Source: Candidatus Shapirobacteria bacterium
GTDB taxonomy: Bacteria; Patescibacteriota; Microgenomatia; UBA12405
Length of the DNA stretch: 6,023 nucleotides
Direction of reading: 5' to 3'
Assembly (NCBI GenBank): GCA_028709405.1
Contig: JAQVXB010000033.1
Span: 1 to 6,023, forward strand
The translations under genes were made by a program, and so were the position numbers. Each line of letters opens with the position of its first letter. Positions within the stretch are counted from its first letter, which is position 1. Shown here one piece after another: positions 5,790 to 6,023 of the stretch. A model generated the notes under the pieces. The model saw nothing but the letters and a program-made list of their open reading frames with translations. It did no database searches and had not been told where the DNA came from.

Positions 5790-6023
5790 ATGGATTTAAA
5801 AAATTTAACTATTTCTCAAATTCAAGAACTGCTTTTTTCTAAAAAGATTTCTGTCGTTGATATTGTTAATTTTTATTTGGAAAGAATAAAAAAACTTGAT
5901 CCTCAAATTAAAGCCTTTATTACTGTTACTGAAAAAGAAGCCTTAATACAGGCTAAAAATTTAGATGACAAAATTAAAAAAGGGGACAAGGTTGGTAAAC
6001 TTGCTGGTGCCGTCATGGCTGTT
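5790..6023 (+). CDS. gatA: Amidotransferase subunit A, N-terminal part (3' end outside window)
   Basis: GatA is the amidase-signature subunit of GatCAB. It hydrolyses glutamine to free ammonia, which is channelled to GatB to amidate Glu-tRNA(Gln) or Asp-tRNA(Asn). Seventy-eight codons are visible, starting at ATG 5790, one base after the gatC stop; the full protein is usually about 480 residues. Recognisable features are the N-terminal MDLKNLTISQIQELL helix, the K-I-S-V-V-D-I-V-N-F-Y-L-E-R-I-K segment (19-34), L-D-P-x-I-K-A-F-I-T-V-T (36-47), and GKLAGAVMAV at 69-78. The last is equivalent to the G-x-L-x-G-[IV]-P-x-A-[IV] segment just before the catalytic Lys-Asp of the amidase family, and the window ends right before that lysine. 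The normally conserved Pro is Val here. gatC placed directly upstream strongly supports the call. AGGA at 5770-5773 is too far upstream to be a normal ribosome site. Confidence 0.93.
   Translation, partial: MDLKNLTISQIQELLFSKKISVVDIVNFYLERIKKLDPQIKAFITVTEKEALIQAKNLDDKIKKGDKVGKLAGAVMAV

Overview
The window is a gene-dense, AT-rich (roughly 30% GC by eye) bacterial segment with six protein genes, all on the + strand, separated by only 1 to 32 bases. The first gene (PAP2 phosphatase) and the last (gatA) run off the ends. No RNA gene, mobile element, CRISPR array or convincing rho-independent terminator was seen, and no stretch over 300 bases lacks a gene. The combination of very AT-rich DNA, tight packing, no Shine-Dalgarno motifs, a 'YYY' DUF2298 membrane protein, a shortened UvrD/PcrA-type helicase and a FemX-like aminoacyltransferase suggests a Candidate Phyla Radiation (Patescibacteria) genome, perhaps Microgenomates-like. 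This placement is inference from gene style, not a search. Stops TGA, TAG and TAA are all used, and no gene has an in-frame TGA, so the standard bacterial code fits and the UGA=Gly code of Gracilibacteria/SR1 does not.

Layout: (1) 1-394, the C-terminal part of a PAP2-family membrane phosphatase. (2) 406-2496, a large multi-spanning DUF2298/YYY protein, probably a GT-C-like enzyme of unknown substrate. (3) 2510-4399, a superfamily 1A DNA helicase with all core motifs but a reduced 2B subdomain and no PcrA-type C-terminal extension. (4) 4432-5475, a FemAB/FemX-type peptidoglycan bridge aminoacyltransferase. (5) 5489-5788, gatC. (6) 5790 to the right edge, the start of gatA.

How they may work together: PAP2, the YYY protein and FemX all plausibly act on the cell envelope (lipid-carrier recycling, lipid-linked glycan transfer, peptide cross-bridge formation). 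The helicase serves DNA repair or replication. GatC and GatA are two of three subunits of the tRNA-dependent amidotransferase that makes Gln-tRNA(Gln) and/or Asn-tRNA(Asn). The genes could be read as one long transcript, but -10-like hexamers exactly 5 bases before the femX-like and gatC start codons raise the possibility of internal, leaderless promoters.

I found no convincing new multi-gene system. The points most worth a second look are the uncharacterised YYY protein beside a PAP2 phosphatase, the shortened helicase 2B subdomain, the matched -10/ATG arrangements, and a heptamer repeat inside the YYY gene.
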